Positions 45,851 to 55,070 of a stretch of DNA of 64,000 nucleotides are shown here, in pieces. This stretch comes from Rhodocytophaga rosea (GTDB lineage Bacteria; Bacteroidota; Bacteroidia; Cytophagales; 172606-1): the NCBI RefSeq assembly GCF_010119975.1, contig NZ_CP048222.1:8346501-8410500 (forward strand), read 5' to 3'. The position numbers and the translations under genes are program-made. Every line of letters begins with the position of its first letter. The stretch's first letter is position 1. The notes under the pieces are model-generated. The model was given only the letters and a program-made list of their open reading frames with translations, was not told the origin of the DNA and ran no database searches.

Positions 45851-47480
45851 ATGTTATTTTTTTCAGATCCTTCGCCAGTTGCCTGGCAATTTCTTTGCTT
45901 TCCGGGTCATATACCCAATAGTTGTCGAAGAGTTCTACAATGGCTGGATTTGCCTGTGTTGTAATAGTAAGGCTGTGAAAGCGGGTACCTTTTTTTTGCT
46001 CGGCTTTCATGCGTTTGATCAGTTCATCCCGCATCTCATACATAATAAAATCTGATATCATCAATACATCAGCATCTGTATAATCCCGGCTTTGGAGCAT
46101 GTTCATCGCTTCAAACATAGGTGGATGAATATCAGTACCTCCATTAAATGTCATGGAGAGAAATTTTACCACCTGGTCTAAGGAAGATTCCAGTTCAAGC
46201 AGGTTTATTGTTTGCAGGCCGGTAGAAAAAGATATCAAATAACATTTTCGTTGCTCTTTGGCGGCCATTTTTAGTATGGCAAAACAAAGCACTTTGGCAA
46301 TATATTCGGGCATTCCTTCCATAGACGCACTTGCATCCACACAGACAATAAAAGGGCCTTTTTCCTTACGCCTGGTTTTTTCCCTGATCCCTGTAGTTGT
46401 TCCTTCGCCTTTGATCATTTCCCTGCCCTGATACTGAAACGTAAGCAGATTTTTATCTGCATATTTTTTATAAAAAGCGGTCTCAGTTACCGGGTCTGCC
46501 AGCAAAACGGCTTCTGCCGGAAGCAGGTAGTTCAAATCATCACTTTCATAAATACCACCTATCTCCGATTTATGTTCACTAGTAGTACGCCAAGCAGCTT
46601 TAGATATGGCATATTCATATAATTCCTCTTCTATTTCCGTCTGGGCTTCACGCATTCGTCCCAGCAGGTCAGCCAGTTCCCGAATGGATTTTTCATTGTT
46701 GAGCAGCTGAGAATATTTTTGCAATAAATCAAAGTTTGTTTGTTTCCACAGCCCTCTCGACATATCCCAGAAACGGCCTGCTTCCATCGCAAAAGGAGCA
46801 ATCAATTCGTACATCTGCTCATATTCCTCCACTTTGGCATATAGTAATTTGGTGAATTGTTCAGCTTGTTTGTGCATTTCCTCCATTTCATAGCGCAGAC
46901 TTTTTTCGATCAGCAGTTGTTCCCATTGCTTAAGCAAATCATCCAGCAACAGGTCAATGGGAAGTTTTTCATCTGATGGAATTTGTAAGGAAGCCAGAAA
47001 TCTGGCCTTATCCCGGAAAATATCATCCAATCGTTCCTCATAAAAACTAATATCAATTTGCTCTCTGGTATAAGTTTCCTTCAGAAAATTGGTCAGGTGG
47101 TACCAGGTATCCGCATAAATCTGTAAAGGGCGGTCTTTCCAGGATTGCAGCCGGTTAAATTCATCCTGGCAGGGATTATTCTTATTAATTTCCTGTTGCG
47201 ACTTCCGCATCCATTGCAGGGTATCATGAATAATCTGGGAGGAAAGATGTTCATTGCCATTTGTTACCTTTAGCATTTTTGCATCTGAGAAAATCTGATC
47301 CAGGGCTTCTTTGAGGTAATCGAATTGAGGACTATTAAACCGGTGTGACAGGGATGGAGGCTTACGGTCTATTTTATTTTGGAGGTAATATGTAATGTAG
47401 CGTCTGGTTGGTTTATCAAAGATATTTCCAAACTCGATAAATTGTTTGTATTGTTCGTCCAGGTTTTCAACTGTTTGCAT
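45849..47480 (-). CDS. viaA: ViaA-like VWA-domain protein
   Basis: 543 residues: a long helical N-terminal part (1-350) and a C-terminal VWA domain (about 370-530). The MIDAS motif is DASAS in FIVCVDASASMEGMPEYIAKVLC, with the threonine in FNGGTDIHPP and the aspartate in VLMISDF. The order of blocks (CYLISFST, FLSMTFNGGTD, LQSRDYTDADVLMISDF, GTRFHSLTITTQANPAI) follows E. coli ViaA closely, which works with the MoxR-type AAA+ ATPase RavA. No RavA-type gene is next to it, only a small unknown gene 50 bp upstream, so its partner must be elsewhere. ViaA is 483 residues in E. coli; this one is longer at the N-terminus. Confidence 0.75.
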   Translation of the reverse strand: MQTVENLDEQYKQFIEFGNIFDKPTRRYITYYLQNKIDRKPPSLSHRFNSPQFDYLKEALDQIFSDAKMLKVTNGNEHLSSQIIHDTLQWMRKSQQEINKNNPCQDEFNRLQSWKDRPLQIYADTWYHLTNFLKETYTREQIDISFYEERLDDIFRDKARFLASLQIPSDEKLPIDLLLDDLLKQWEQLLIEKSLRYEMEEMHKQAEQFTKLLYAKVEEYEQMYELIAPFAMEAGRFWDMSRGLWKQTNFDLLQKYSQLLNNEKSIRELADLLGRMREAQTEIEEELYEYAISKAAWRTTSEHKSEIGGIYESDDLNYLLPAEAVLLADPVTETAFYKKYADKNLLTFQYQGREMIKGEGTTTGIREKTRRKEKGPFIVCVDASASMEGMPEYIAKVLCFAILKMAAKEQRKCYLISFSTGLQTINLLELESSLDQVVKFLSMTFNGGTDIHPPMFEAMNMLQSRDYTDADVLMISDFIMYEMRDELIKRMKAEQKKGTRFHSLTITTQANPAIVELFDNYWVYDPESKEIARQLAKDLKKIT

Positions 47481-47530
47481 AAATTGTAAACAGTTGAAAA
47501 CATTTTTTTGTTGATGATACCCACATAAAA

Positions 47531-48052
47531 TTACCTGTTTCCACCACTAAATATCCAGGCAATACGGCCATACATTAGTATAGCATTCAACTCCAGCATT
47601 TCCTGCTCGTTATGCACATAGCTTTGCACCACAAACTCATTTTTATTTTTTTCCTGGAATTGCAGCAGCAGTACATCATCTTCCCATATAGTCATTTCTT
47701 TCAGGTCAATTCTATAGGTTCTTCCATCCGACATGAGCAAGGTATTACGTTTCCGGTTTTGCTTCCGTATAATACCAATCAAATTCCTGGTGATTTTATT
47801 GGCGATTTTTATTTCTCCATCATAAAATCCTTTGGTCTGAAATGTAAGAGAAATATTTCTGGCAGTGAAATGAGCTTTAGAACTGGCCGGATCAAAGGCA
47901 AGCCTGCCTACTTTCTCCCCTTCTGCATCAAAAAAATCAATGTAATCATTGTATACCGTAGGCCTGTACCAGTGTGGAGCCTCTGCTGGAATGTCTTCAG
48001 GCAAAAACAAACTGGTAAAAGTTACGATCAATATGAGCAGAATGGCTTGCAA
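47531..48052 (-). CDS. Hypothetical exported protein
   Basis: 173 residues with an N-terminal hydrophobic segment (MQAILLILIVTFTSLFL) that is a signal peptide or anchor. The rest is strand-rich with YIDFFDAEGEKVGRLAFDP and SDGRTYRIDLKEMTIWEDDVLLLQFQ, which resembles a small beta-sandwich. It is 50 bp before the ViaA-like gene on the same strand and is probably cotranscribed with it. No family recognised. Confidence 0.6.
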   Translation of the reverse strand: MQAILLILIVTFTSLFLPEDIPAEAPHWYRPTVYNDYIDFFDAEGEKVGRLAFDPASSKAHFTARNISLTFQTKGFYDGEIKIANKITRNLIGIIRKQNRKRNTLLMSDGRTYRIDLKEMTIWEDDVLLLQFQEKNKNEFVVQSYVHNEQEMLELNAILMYGRIAWIFSGGNR

Positions 48053-48163
48053 AACTAATTTTTTCAGTAAATATACATATTCAAGCTATTCAATAGAAAT
48101 TATTATACCCCATTCGCATGCATTCAGAAAGTAATATTTATCAATTTTTCACTGTACTACAAT

Positions 48164-48197
48164 AAAAAAGCTGCATCTGTTTGAAGCCGCTTTTTTT
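48164..48197. terminator. Bidirectional terminator hairpin
   Basis: AAAAAAGC-T-GC (48164-48174) pairs with GC-C-GCTTTTTT (48185-48196) with a single mismatch and a 10-nt loop, ending in a run of T on the plus strand and in its complement on the minus strand. It follows the YD lipoprotein gene (minus). Confidence 0.6.
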
Positions 48198-48260
48198 CTA
48201 AATCAATAATTGATCTGTTCGTATATGTTGATACTTCCGGTTTACAGCTAATTTTTATAT

Positions 48261-49043
48261 TTACTGGCAGTCAGCATACTGATAGGTATAATTCCAGGCT
48301 GGCTCATTGTCATGTTTGTATTGTAGAGAAACAGGATAACCTTCTTTGTTATACTGATAGGTGAGCACATTTACAGATTTGCTGCCATTATTTATATGGC
48401 TGATATGGGTGATAATACCTGGATTATGTTTCATTTTAAGGGTTCCGGGCAGAAAATACCATGGTTCCACATTCTTTTTTGTATCGTAATTGCTATAGAG
48501 GGTCGTAGAAACCAGAGTTAAGCTATCTTTAAATGTCCAGTATTTGAGTTCCTGAATAATGTTGCCTTTCCAGTCATAGGTATAGGAATATTTTCTGAAT
48601 ATCGGTTCTTTTTCGCCTTCATGAATCTGCACTTCTTTAATGGCTCCTGCACCGTTTCGCACATAATCTCTGGTGAATATAAGAACAGGTCCATGGTAGT
48701 GGCGTGTTTTCACTAAAGTATTGCCTTGGTACTCATATACTATTTTCTGATCATGGTCGTCCCAGGCTTCTTTTATTTGCTTATTTGCATCATAAGACAG
48801 ATGTATGGTAGAAGATTCAGTTTCCTCTACTAAGCTGATCCCTTTTTTCAAGGTTACCAGTAAACCCTGGCTGTCGTAGGCATAGTCAATGTCTTCGTCC
48901 CAGGGCGTATTAATGTGGGAAATCCGGCAGGTAGGAGTTGGATGTTGATCTTCGTCATCTTTTAGTAATTCACAGGATGGCAGTGTAATTGTCATACAAA
49001 GCGCACTTACATATACAGCAGCTTTTGTCAGTATTGTTTTCAT
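48261..49043 (-). CDS. Lipoprotein with YD-like repeats
   Basis: 260 residues. Signal peptide with lipobox LPSC (around residue 24). The mature part is a series of short beta-hairpins of the form YDSQGLLVTLKK, YDANKQIKEAWDDHDQKIVYEYQGNTLV, YDWKGNIIQELKYW, YNKEGYPVSLQYKHD, close to YD/RHS-type repeats but shorter. It should be anchored at the outer membrane. No toxin domain is present. Function unknown; such lipoproteins are abundant in Bacteroidota. Confidence 0.75.
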   Translation of the reverse strand: MKTILTKAAVYVSALCMTITLPSCELLKDDEDQHPTPTCRISHINTPWDEDIDYAYDSQGLLVTLKKGISLVEETESSTIHLSYDANKQIKEAWDDHDQKIVYEYQGNTLVKTRHYHGPVLIFTRDYVRNGAGAIKEVQIHEGEKEPIFRKYSYTYDWKGNIIQELKYWTFKDSLTLVSTTLYSNYDTKKNVEPWYFLPGTLKMKHNPGIITHISHINNGSKSVNVLTYQYNKEGYPVSLQYKHDNEPAWNYTYQYADCQ

Positions 49044-49289
49044 TTCAATAATAAATAGGGTGTAGATGGTTGGTGTTTAAAATTCATAATACGTTGGTTT
49101 CTAGCGGCTAACAGGGGAATACTAATAGATTAATTTGAATTTAATTGTAAAGTAACCAGTACCAGTAAAATTCTTTTCTATTCTCTCTGACCCTCTGTAT
49201 ACCACAAGGGTTGCAAAGCCAATTGAAGAAAATCTATTTGCTTTTTTTGCTTAATTTGTCAAACTTACCAGACTAAATAAACTCCATCT

Positions 49290-50060
49290 GTGCCTACATT
49301 TCTGTCTACACAATCCTCTAAACGAACCCAATTATTTCTGCTTCTGGGAGGTATTTTCCTCACCAATACGATCGTAGCTGAGATTATTGGTGTTAAAATA
49401 TTTTCAGCAGAATCTCTTCTTGGAATCCCACCAGCACAGATTTCATTATTGAAAGGATTTACCCTGGATTTTAATCTTACGGCTGGTGCCGTACTATGGC
49501 CGCTGGTATTTGTTACCTCCGATGTGATTAATGAATACTTTGGACCGGCGGGTGTAAAAAAGATCAGTTACGCTACGGCTGGGTTTGTTTTATATGCCTT
49601 TGTCTTCATTTTTCTAATCACCCTGTTGCCACCGGCTGCCTTCTGGATTGATGTAAACAAAGCCACACCTACAGGTGATACCTTTGATATTAACTTTGCC
49701 TTTGGCAAGATTTTCAGGCAGGGATTGGGTATTATCATTGGTTCTTTAACTGCATTCTTGCTCGGACAATTGATTGATGCCTATGCGTTTCAATATATCC
49801 GCAAAATTACCGGCAATAAAAAAATATGGCTTCGGGCTACAGGTTCTACCCTCATTTCTCAGCTCATAGATAGTTTTGTTGTGCTTATAGTTGCTTTTTA
49901 TATTTTTGGGAACTGGTCGTTTGCGCAGGTGATATCAGTGGCTATTATTAATTACATATATAAATTCATTATGGCTATTCTGCTGACGCCTCTGCTCTAC
50001 ATTGCACACTATTGGATAGACCGTTATCTTGGGAAAGAAGAGCTTGTCAATAGTCAGTGA
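49290..50060 (+). CDS. Queuosine precursor transporter (YhhQ family)
   Basis: 256-residue inner-membrane protein starting with GTG, six predicted helices. The blocks NTIVAEIIGVKIF, VFVTSDVINEYFG and the Arg/Thr-rich RATGSTLISQLIDSFVVLIVAF are diagnostic for the YhhQ/DUF165 family, which imports preQ0/preQ1 for queuosine in tRNA. No queuosine biosynthesis gene or preQ1 riboswitch was seen upstream. It is monocistronic and converges on trmH. Confidence 0.9.
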   Translation: MPTFLSTQSSKRTQLFLLLGGIFLTNTIVAEIIGVKIFSAESLLGIPPAQISLLKGFTLDFNLTAGAVLWPLVFVTSDVINEYFGPAGVKKISYATAGFVLYAFVFIFLITLLPPAAFWIDVNKATPTGDTFDINFAFGKIFRQGLGIIIGSLTAFLLGQLIDAYAFQYIRKITGNKKIWLRATGSTLISQLIDSFVVLIVAFYIFGNWSFAQVISVAIINYIYKFIMAILLTPLLYIAHYWIDRYLGKEELVNSQ

Positions 50061-50124
50061 TAAAGTTAATAGTTGATGAGCTGAGGGTTTATGGATTAAA
50101 AGCAAAACGGACCATTAAAGAGAA

Positions 50125-50153
50125 AATCACTCAATCACTCAATCACTCAATCA
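50125..50153. repeat. 8-bp tandem repeat overlapping the end of trmH
   Basis: The unit AATCACTC occurs three times followed by AATCA. The repeat covers the stop codon of the trmH-type gene (its last codons read within it on the minus strand), so copy number changes could alter its C-terminus. Confidence 0.8.
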
Positions 50154-50902
50154 TTTCCCACTGCCCTCCTCAAATTGTCGCAGATCACGGCTGTTGCAAT
50201 CCCCACATTTAATGATTCTGCTCCTCCATACCTGGGAATATGAATTTTCTGTTTGATTAAAGGCTCTAATGCCTGACTAATGCCCTGAGATTCATTGCCC
50301 ATCACAATAAGGCCAGAGGAAGCAAACGAAACCGTGTGTACATCTATTCCATTCAGATAGGCCCCGTATACTTGCAGGTTTGCCGTATGTTGCAGATATT
50401 CGTGCAGATTACAATAATACAATTGTACCCGTGTAAACGAACCCATACTTGCGGCTATCACCTTAGGATTGTAAAAGTCAGTGGTGGATTCCGAGCAGAT
50501 AATTTTAGTAATACCATACCAGTCGGCAATCCGGATAATAGTCCCTAAATTTCCCGGGTCTTTTATTTCATCCAAAATAAGGGCATATTCGTTAGAAGTA
50601 ACAGAAAGTGGCAGATTAGGTTTACTCACCACTACCGCCAGACAAGCATTATTTGATTGAAAAACGCCTGTTTTTTCCAGTTCTTCCTGTGTCAAAATCT
50701 GTAATTCAAAACTTTGCCTGGAAAGGAGCCGTATATTTTCATTGTAAAATTCCTGGGTCGTAAACAGAACAGTGATTTGATAATCTGATGACAGTAATTC
50801 CTGCACACTCTTTGCTCCTTCCACCAGAAATGCCTGGTGCAGTTTCCGGTATTTTTTCACCTGCAGGGAATGAATCAATTTTAACCACTTTTTAGAAATC
50901 AT
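50147..50902 (-). CDS. TrmH/SpoU family RNA methyltransferase
   Basis: 251 residues from ATG 50900-50902 (a TTG two codons earlier is possible). The N-terminal substrate domain (1-95) contains FLVEGAKSVQELL; the SPOUT domain (100-250) has the knot motifs LDEIKDPGNLGTIIRIADWYG, VMGNESQGIS and PRYGGAESLNVGIATAVICDNLRR. It methylates ribose 2'-OH in rRNA or tRNA; the exact site is unknown. It is divergent from tamL, with only 10 bp between the start codons. Confidence 0.92.
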   Translation of the reverse strand: MISKKWLKLIHSLQVKKYRKLHQAFLVEGAKSVQELLSSDYQITVLFTTQEFYNENIRLLSRQSFELQILTQEELEKTGVFQSNNACLAVVVSKPNLPLSVTSNEYALILDEIKDPGNLGTIIRIADWYGITKIICSESTTDFYNPKVIAASMGSFTRVQLYYCNLHEYLQHTANLQVYGAYLNGIDVHTVSFASSGLIVMGNESQGISQALEPLIKQKIHIPRYGGAESLNVGIATAVICDNLRRAVGND

Positions 50903-50912
50903 ATACAAACCA

Positions 50913-53398
50913 TTGAGAAAGCGATATTACATTTTTCTGCACTGCCTTACAATCCTGATGCTCTCAGGCTGCCTTAATAAGGAAAAACTATTGCGTAAAA
51001 ACGAATTTTTATTGTACAGCCAGAAAATAGAAGGGAATGATAAAATAGCCACCGATGATCTGGAACCCTTCTACCGGCAACAATCCAATAAACGTATTCT
51101 GAATCTACCCATTATGCCCTACCTGTGGATCTACTATCAGGGCAGCAAGCTATATAATGAAGATAAAGTAAAGAAAAATATCGAACGGGTCAAAAACCGC
51201 TATAATGACCGGATTGCCGCTGCGGATGTAAATTCCGGAAAGTATGAACGATTGAAACACCGCCGGGACCGTAAACTCGATAAATACGAAACCCAGCTGG
51301 AAGAAGGTAATTTCTGGATGCGTATCGGAGAGCCTCCGGTTGTATTCGATTCTTTGCTCTCCAAACAGGCGGCTGAACAAATGCGTTTTTATGCCACTAC
51401 AAAAGGTTATTTTGATGCTACTTCTTCCTACTCCTTTAAACTGGATACTGCCCGAAGAACGGCCAAAGTCGTGTACAAAATTACCGAGAACCAACCCTAT
51501 AAAATTCAGGATACTTCCTATGTGGTAGACAATTCGCATATAGATAGCCTTTTGAGAGCCAGTGTAAAAAATAGCCCCATTAAACCAGGCGATATATATG
51601 ACGAAGATAACCTGAACCTGGAAAGGGAGCGTATTGATAAACTATTAAAAAACAACGGTTATTTCAACTTTAACCGGCAGTATGTGGAATACCGCATTAT
51701 AAGTGATACTGTCGTTACAGATGCATTGTTAAACAAAATTGCCAAAGATGAAGACAAATTAGTAGAAGTAGAAACGGTGGTGAACAAACCTGCTGGTCAG
51801 GCACAACACACGCTTTACAAACTGGATGATATCTATTTTACGACCGATGCTAATACACCTGGCGGGCGAATTAGAGCCGGCAGACGGGATACAGTAGAAT
51901 ATGAGGGCGTGCATTATATTGGGTATAACACCAAACGTTTTTCCAAAAAAATATTGAATGCCAAACTACTGATGCGTCCTGGCGATTTATATAGCTTGCA
52001 GCGGACTATCGAAACTCAGCGTGTACTTAGCAGCCTTGATATTTTTAAATTTGCTAATGTATATTATGATACCACTGGCAATAAATTCACCGCCAGAATC
52101 AATGCCAGCCCACTGGAGAAATATACCGTGAGTGACGAATGGGGCGTAACAGTTAGCCAGCAATTACCCGGTCCATTTGTAGACCTTACTTTTAAATCCC
52201 GCAATGTATTCGGTGGACTGGAAGTATTTGAAACGAGTGTCAGTGCCGGTATTATTGGGCAGGCCGGGTATTCGGATAACAATCAGGTATATGCCAGCCA
52301 GGAAATAAATGCAACGGCTTCGCTGGTATTTCCACAGATTTTCTTTCCAACTAAGGTTAGGTTTAAATTTAATCGCTATAGCCCCAGAACCAGGTTACTG
52401 GCAGGTTTTAATTTTAATAACCGGCCTGAATACCGGAGAGTAAACCTGAAAGCCGGTATGAACTATACCTTCCAGAAAGATATAAAACATTCCTTTACTA
52501 TTTCACCAGTAGACTTGAACCTGATTTATACCCCTTCGGTAACAGCGGAATTTGATACTACTTTAAGAAAACTAAAAGACCAAGGCAGCAATCTCTACCG
52601 TAGTTTTCAGCGCTCATTTGTTTCTAGTCTCAGCGGAACGTATACCTACAACGACAATATCACCGGCCAGACCAAAGAAGCCCGTTATATCCGGGCGTTT
52701 GCTGAATCTGGTGGAACAACATTAAATATTCTGGATTGGGCAGATCCTTCTTTTAGAGGCGACAGTTTACAAGGTGCCCAGCTGTACAGGTACTTCAAGT
52801 TAAGCAATGATTTTCGCTATTATCTCCCTGCCGGGCGTAAAAGTAGCTGGGCCTTCCGTGTAAATGTAGGTATCGCAAGACCCTATGGACAATCAACAGT
52901 ACTTCCATATGAACGCTTTTTCTTTGTAGGTGGCAGCAACAGCATCAGGGCCTGGCCCCCCGCCGTTTAGGTCCTGGCTCTGACCCAGATACATTAAATG
53001 GACAAGGTAATGTAGAATATGGAGCTAATTACCGTTTTGAACAACCAGGAGATATTTTACTGGAAACCAGTGCTGAGTACCGTTTTGATATTGTTAGCTT
53101 CTTAGAAGGTGCTGTTTTTGTAGATGCTGGTAATGTATGGATATGGAAGTCACAGTTAAATCAACCACAAGGGCAGTTCCACTGGAACCGTTTCTATAAA
53201 GAAATTGCAGTGGGTACTGGCTTTGGTCTACGCCTTGATTTCTCCTTTCTTATCCTCCGCTTCGATGTAGGTATTAAAGCGTATGATCCCGGAAAGCCTG
53301 CGGGGCAAAAGTTTATGCTCAAAAATTTATCTTTCAACCGGCCTTTTGGAGAACGTCAGCAAACGGTGCTGAATGTAGGTATTGGGTATCCATTTTAG
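50913..53398 (+). CDS. tamL: TamL: lipoprotein TamA/BamA-family outer-membrane protein, frameshifted
   Basis: Starts with TTG 50913; residues 1-20 carry a lipobox LSGC, which marks the Bacteroidota TamL variant of TamA. POTRA domains occupy about 100-400 and a 16-strand barrel follows. The frame ends at 52970 after GGSNSIRAW, yet the protein goes on in another frame (RRLGPGSDPDTLNGQGNVEYG, ending in NVGIGYPF with an aromatic last residue at 53398). One more C in the run 52956-52961 restores a product of about 828 residues. It would partner TamB, encoded at 25413. The promoter has to lie inside the divergent trmH-type gene. Confidence 0.85.
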
Positions 53399-53443
53399 TG
53401 AGCAAATTTTTCTGCCATTCTGTCATATTTAGTATAAATTACC

Positions 53444-53451
53444 TATCTTTG
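53444..53451 (+). promoter_or_regulatory. Bacteroidota -7 promoter element before miaB
   Basis: TATCTTTG matches TAnnTTTG exactly and is followed by CA, as in many housekeeping promoters of the phylum. No clean -33 TTTG was found at the expected distance. Start of transcription would be near 53458. Confidence 0.5.
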
Positions 53452-53456
53452 CAGCG

Positions 53457-53490
53457 AAGCCATTATTTTTATAATAATGGTTTTTGTTTT
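53457..53490 (+). terminator. Terminator-like hairpin in the miaB leader
   Basis: AAGCCATTATT (53457-53467) pairs with AATAATGGTTT (53473-53483), 11 bp with one G-T, loop TTTAT, followed by TTGTTTT. It can end the tamL transcript, but it also lies just downstream of the miaB promoter candidate. Confidence 0.65.
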
Positions 53491-53512
53491 TATCCCCATT
53501 TGCTATTCAATT

Positions 53513-54976
53513 ATGGAAAGACTCTTCAAAGACCTAGAAATATTAACCGAAGCCGATAAAGAAGCCTGCGAAGTGATGCGGGTTTCTGAAGAAGGGAAGA
53601 AAGCCCATGCCCGTAAATTATATATTGAGAGTTATGGCTGCCAGATGAACTTCGCCGATAGCGAAATTGTAACCTCTATTTTGCAGGAACAAGGCTTTGA
53701 TACTACGGCCGACTTCGCAAAGGCAGATATTATCTTATTGAATACCTGTGCTATACGCGACAATGCCGAGCAAAAAGTACGAAACCGCCTTAAACACCTG
53801 ACTACCGTTAAAAAAAATAAACCTGAAACGATTATTGGAGTATTAGGCTGTATGGCCGAGCGATTGAAAGCTAAATTACTTGAAGAAGAGAAGATTGTAG
53901 ATATGGTAGTGGGACCGGATGCCTACCGGGATCTGCCTAGTTTGATTGCAGAAGTTGATAGTGGACAAAAAGCAGTAAATGTATTTTTATCCCGTGAAGA
54001 AACCTATGCTGATATTACTCCTATCCGTTTGCATACCAATGGCGTAACTGCTTTTATTTCTATCATGCGGGGTTGCGATAATATGTGCTCTTTTTGTGTA
54101 GTGCCATTTACCAGAGGCCGGGAGCGCAGCCGTGATTATATGTCTATTGTTGCCGAAGCCCGTGACTTATTCAACCGGGGTTACCGGGAGGTTACTTTAC
54201 TCGGGCAAAATGTAGATTCATATAAATGGCAGGCTCCTTCTCATGAGATAGAGGGGATAAAAAATGAGGTAGTTACTTTTGCGAAACTTCTTGAAAAAAT
54301 AGCCCAGATACATCCCGACTTACGGGTTCGTTTTTCTACATCTCATCCCAAAGACATTACCGATGAGGTGCTGCATACAATGGCTGCTTACGACAATATT
54401 TGCAAATACATTCATTTACCTGCACAAAGTGGCAATACGAGGGTTCTGGAACTGATGAACCGCACTTATTCCAGAGACTGGTACCTGAACCGTGTCGAAG
54501 TTATTCGTCGTATTTTAGGGCAAGAATGTGGCATTTCTACCGATATGATCGCTGGTTTCTGCACAGAAACTGAAACAGAACACCAGGATACTTTATCGCT
54601 CATGGAAGCAGTTCAGTATGATTTTGCCTACATGTTTGCCTATTCAGAACGTCCCAATACCCCGGCAGCAAAAAAGCTCAAAGATGATGTTGCAGAGACA
54701 GTTAAGAAAAGAAGGCTGAGTGAAATTATCTCTTTGCAGCAAAGGCTTTCTCTGGAAAGAAATAAACAGGATTTAGGTAAAGTTCATAGAGTGTTGATCG
54801 AAGGATTTTCCAAAAAATCAGAAGAATACCTGTTTGGCCGCAACACTGCCAACAAAGTAGTTGTTTTCCCTAAAAAACAATATCAAAAGGGAGATTACGT
54901 CGATGTGCTTGTAACAGATTGCACAGCGGCAACGCTGTTGGGGGAAGGAATTGAAAAAATTAGCAATATCTCATAA
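53513..54976 (+). CDS. miaB: tRNA-2-methylthio-N6-dimethylallyladenosine synthase
   Basis: 487 residues from ATG 53513; the 12 in-frame codons upstream run through the leader hairpin. Radical-SAM methylthiotransferase acting on A37 of tRNA. The N-terminal cluster has three cysteines ([22 protein letters not shown]), and the radical SAM cluster is [17 protein letters not shown]-terminal TRAM domain (about 415-485) ends the protein. It heads the miaB-EBP-lptE-TPR-secG group typical of this phylum. Confidence 0.96.
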   Translation: MERLFKDLEILTEADKEACEVMRVSEEGKKAHARKLYIESYGCQMNFADSEIVTSILQEQGFDTTADFAKADIILLNTCAIRDNAEQKVRNRLKHLTTVKKNKPETIIGVLGCMAERLKAKLLEEEKIVDMVVGPDAYRDLPSLIAEVDSGQKAVNVFLSREETYADITPIRLHTNGVTAFISIMRGCDNMCSFCVVPFTRGRERSRDYMSIVAEARDLFNRGYREVTLLGQNVDSYKWQAPSHEIEGIKNEVVTFAKLLEKIAQIHPDLRVRFSTSHPKDITDEVLHTMAAYDNICKYIHLPAQSGNTRVLELMNRTYSRDWYLNRVEVIRRILGQECGISTDMIAGFCTETETEHQDTLSLMEAVQYDFAYMFAYSERPNTPAAKKLKDDVAETVKKRRLSEIISLQQRLSLERNKQDLGKVHRVLIEGFSKKSEEYLFGRNTANKVVVFPKKQYQKGDYVDVLVTDCTAATLLGEGIEKISNIS

Positions 54977-55070
54977 CAGATGTATTCGTAGCTTTTATGC
55001 TAGAATAAGTTGCCAATAAAACATACATCGACAAATAATTGAATTGACCATCTAATTAAATTGCATTCTT

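Noticed and set aside
49044-49289. Possible preQ1 riboswitch before the queuosine-precursor transporter
   Set aside because: Looked for the preQ1-I stem and A-rich tail; not found.
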